Assembly (NCBI GenBank): GCA_002321395.1
Contig: DCMK01000023.1
Coordinates: forward strand, 39,158 to 47,524
Source: Caryophanales bacterium UBA1624
GTDB taxonomy: Bacteria > Bacillota_I > Bacilli_A > RFN20 > CAG-826
Length of the DNA stretch: 8,367 nt
Direction of reading: 5' to 3'
Shown in pieces: positions 7,558 through 8,367 of the stretch; position 1 is the stretch's first letter, and the number at the start of each line of letters is the position of its first letter. Position numbers and translations under genes: made by a program. Under the pieces are notes generated by a model that was given only the letters and a program-made list of their open reading frames with translations, was not told where the DNA came from and did not search any database.

Positions 7558-8367
7558 CGATTTCTTTGATCATCTCTTGGTAAACGTCTTTTTCCTCCAC
7601 TTGGCGGAGGATTTTTCCCTTTTTGAAGATCGCGTAGACCCCCTTCCCCCCGGCGACGCCGAGGTCGGCATGCTTGGCTTCGCCCGGACCATTGACGATG
7701 CAGCCCATCACGGCGACGGTTTTGGGGATGCGGCGCTCCTCCAAATAGGCTTGGAGGGCTTTGGCCAGGGGGATGAGGTCGACTTGGGTCCTGCCGCAGG
7801 TGGGGCAGGAGATGAAGGTCGGGTAATCGGGGTAGAGCCCCAGATCATGGAGCAAACGGCAGCAGGCTTTCACTTCCTCTTCCGGATCTTCACTTAAGGA
7901 GATGCGGATGGTGTCCCCGATCCCTTGCAGCAAAAGCGGGGCCAAGGTGGCCGAGGAGCGGATCAAGCCGACGTCTTTGGGGCCGGCCTCGGTGACGCCA
8001 AGATGCAGCGGGTAGGGGAAGGCTTCCGCGGCTTCTTCGTAGGCTTTGATCGTTTCCATCGGCGAGGATCCCTTCAAGGAGATCACGATGTCGTGGAAAT
8101 CGAGGCTTTCCAGGATCTCGACGTGCTTCCTGGCGGAGGCGACGAGGCTGGAGGCTCCGACCACGGGCCCTTTCGAGGCGATGGAGGGGTCCAACGAACC
8201 GGAATTGACCCCAACCCGGATGGGGATGTTTTTGCTTTTGCAGGCGGAGACGACGGCCTTGATTTTGTCCATCGAGCCGATGTTCCCCGGATTGATGCGG
8301 ATGGCATCGGCCCCGGAGGCGATGGCCTCCAAGGCCAAGGAGGCTTGGAAATGGATGTCCGCGATCA
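7547..8367 (-). CDS. ispG: 4-hydroxy-3-methylbut-2-en-1-yl diphosphate synthase IspG (partial, 5' end beyond the window)
   Basis: IspG converts methylerythritol cyclodiphosphate to HMBPP, the substrate of IspH, using a [4Fe-4S] cluster. About 272 C-terminal residues are present. The frame continues to the right edge, where it reads IADIHFQASLALEAI, the conserved ADIHF region, so roughly the first 80-90 residues of a usual 350-370 lie outside. The TIM-barrel part shows RINPGNIG, RVGVNSGSL, HLGVTEAG and GIGDTIRISL. The C-terminal cluster domain keeps its cysteines in SCPTCGR and MGCIVNGPGE, including the cluster-binding Glu after the third Cys. No internal damage is seen, and an internal TTG near 8338 is not a real start. 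The gene converges on the helicase with only 16 bp between them and ends in a terminator hairpin. Confidence 0.95.
   Translation of the reverse strand, partial: IADIHFQASLALEAIASGADAIRINPGNIGSMDKIKAVVSACKSKNIPIRVGVNSGSLDPSIASKGPVVGASSLVASARKHVEILESLDFHDIVISLKGSSPMETIKAYEEAAEAFPYPLHLGVTEAGPKDVGLIRSSATLAPLLLQGIGDTIRISLSEDPEEEVKACCRLLHDLGLYPDYPTFISCPTCGRTQVDLIPLAKALQAYLEERRIPKTVAVMGCIVNGPGEAKHADLGVAGGKGVYAIFKKGKILRQVEEKDVYQEMIKEIDRL

Overview
The window is a dense chromosomal core region of seven genes with almost no non-coding DNA. Its gene order, dnaG - rpoD - (extra sigma factor) - trmK, then ispH, a CshB-type DEAD-box helicase and ispG, recalls the dnaG-sigA-trmK...ispH-cshB...ispG neighbourhood of Bacillus. 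Strong GGAGG ribosome binding sites and a SigA-like RpoD also point to Bacillota, probably a Bacilli or Erysipelotrichia-like lineage. By eye the GC content is high for that group (about 60%), with many G/C third positions. This explains why very long open frames lie antisense to the real genes. The exact lineage cannot be fixed from the window.

Layout: bases 15-4600 and on to 5286 form one forward operon: primase (dnaG), primary sigma factor (rpoD), a second sigma-70 protein, and tRNA m1A22 methyltransferase (trmK). Spacings are 26 bp, 24 bp and a 4-bp ATGA overlap. trmK runs tail-to-tail into ispH on the minus strand, and the two coding regions overlap by 52 bp. A short divergent region (6117-6177) separates ispH from the forward helicase gene and contains a perfect TATAAT hexamer. 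The helicase converges on ispG, which runs off the right edge with its 5' end missing. A hairpin with a U-tract lies between these two genes, and the ispG stop codon sits inside it.

Functionally the window joins replication initiation (DnaG), promoter recognition (RpoD and a paralog), tRNA modification (TrmK), RNA remodelling (CshB-like), and the last two iron-sulfur enzymes of the MEP isoprenoid pathway (IspG then IspH).

The main item of interest is the second sigma factor (3338-4600). It sits directly behind rpoD in the macromolecular synthesis operon. It appears to carry two copies of the region 1.2/region 2 module: a degenerate copy at the N-terminus that has lost the promoter-melting tryptophans, followed by a complete sigma-70 with altered -10 contacts. 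RpoD also has about 55 extra residues between regions 1.2 and 2.1, and a Lys/Ala-rich N-terminal tail.
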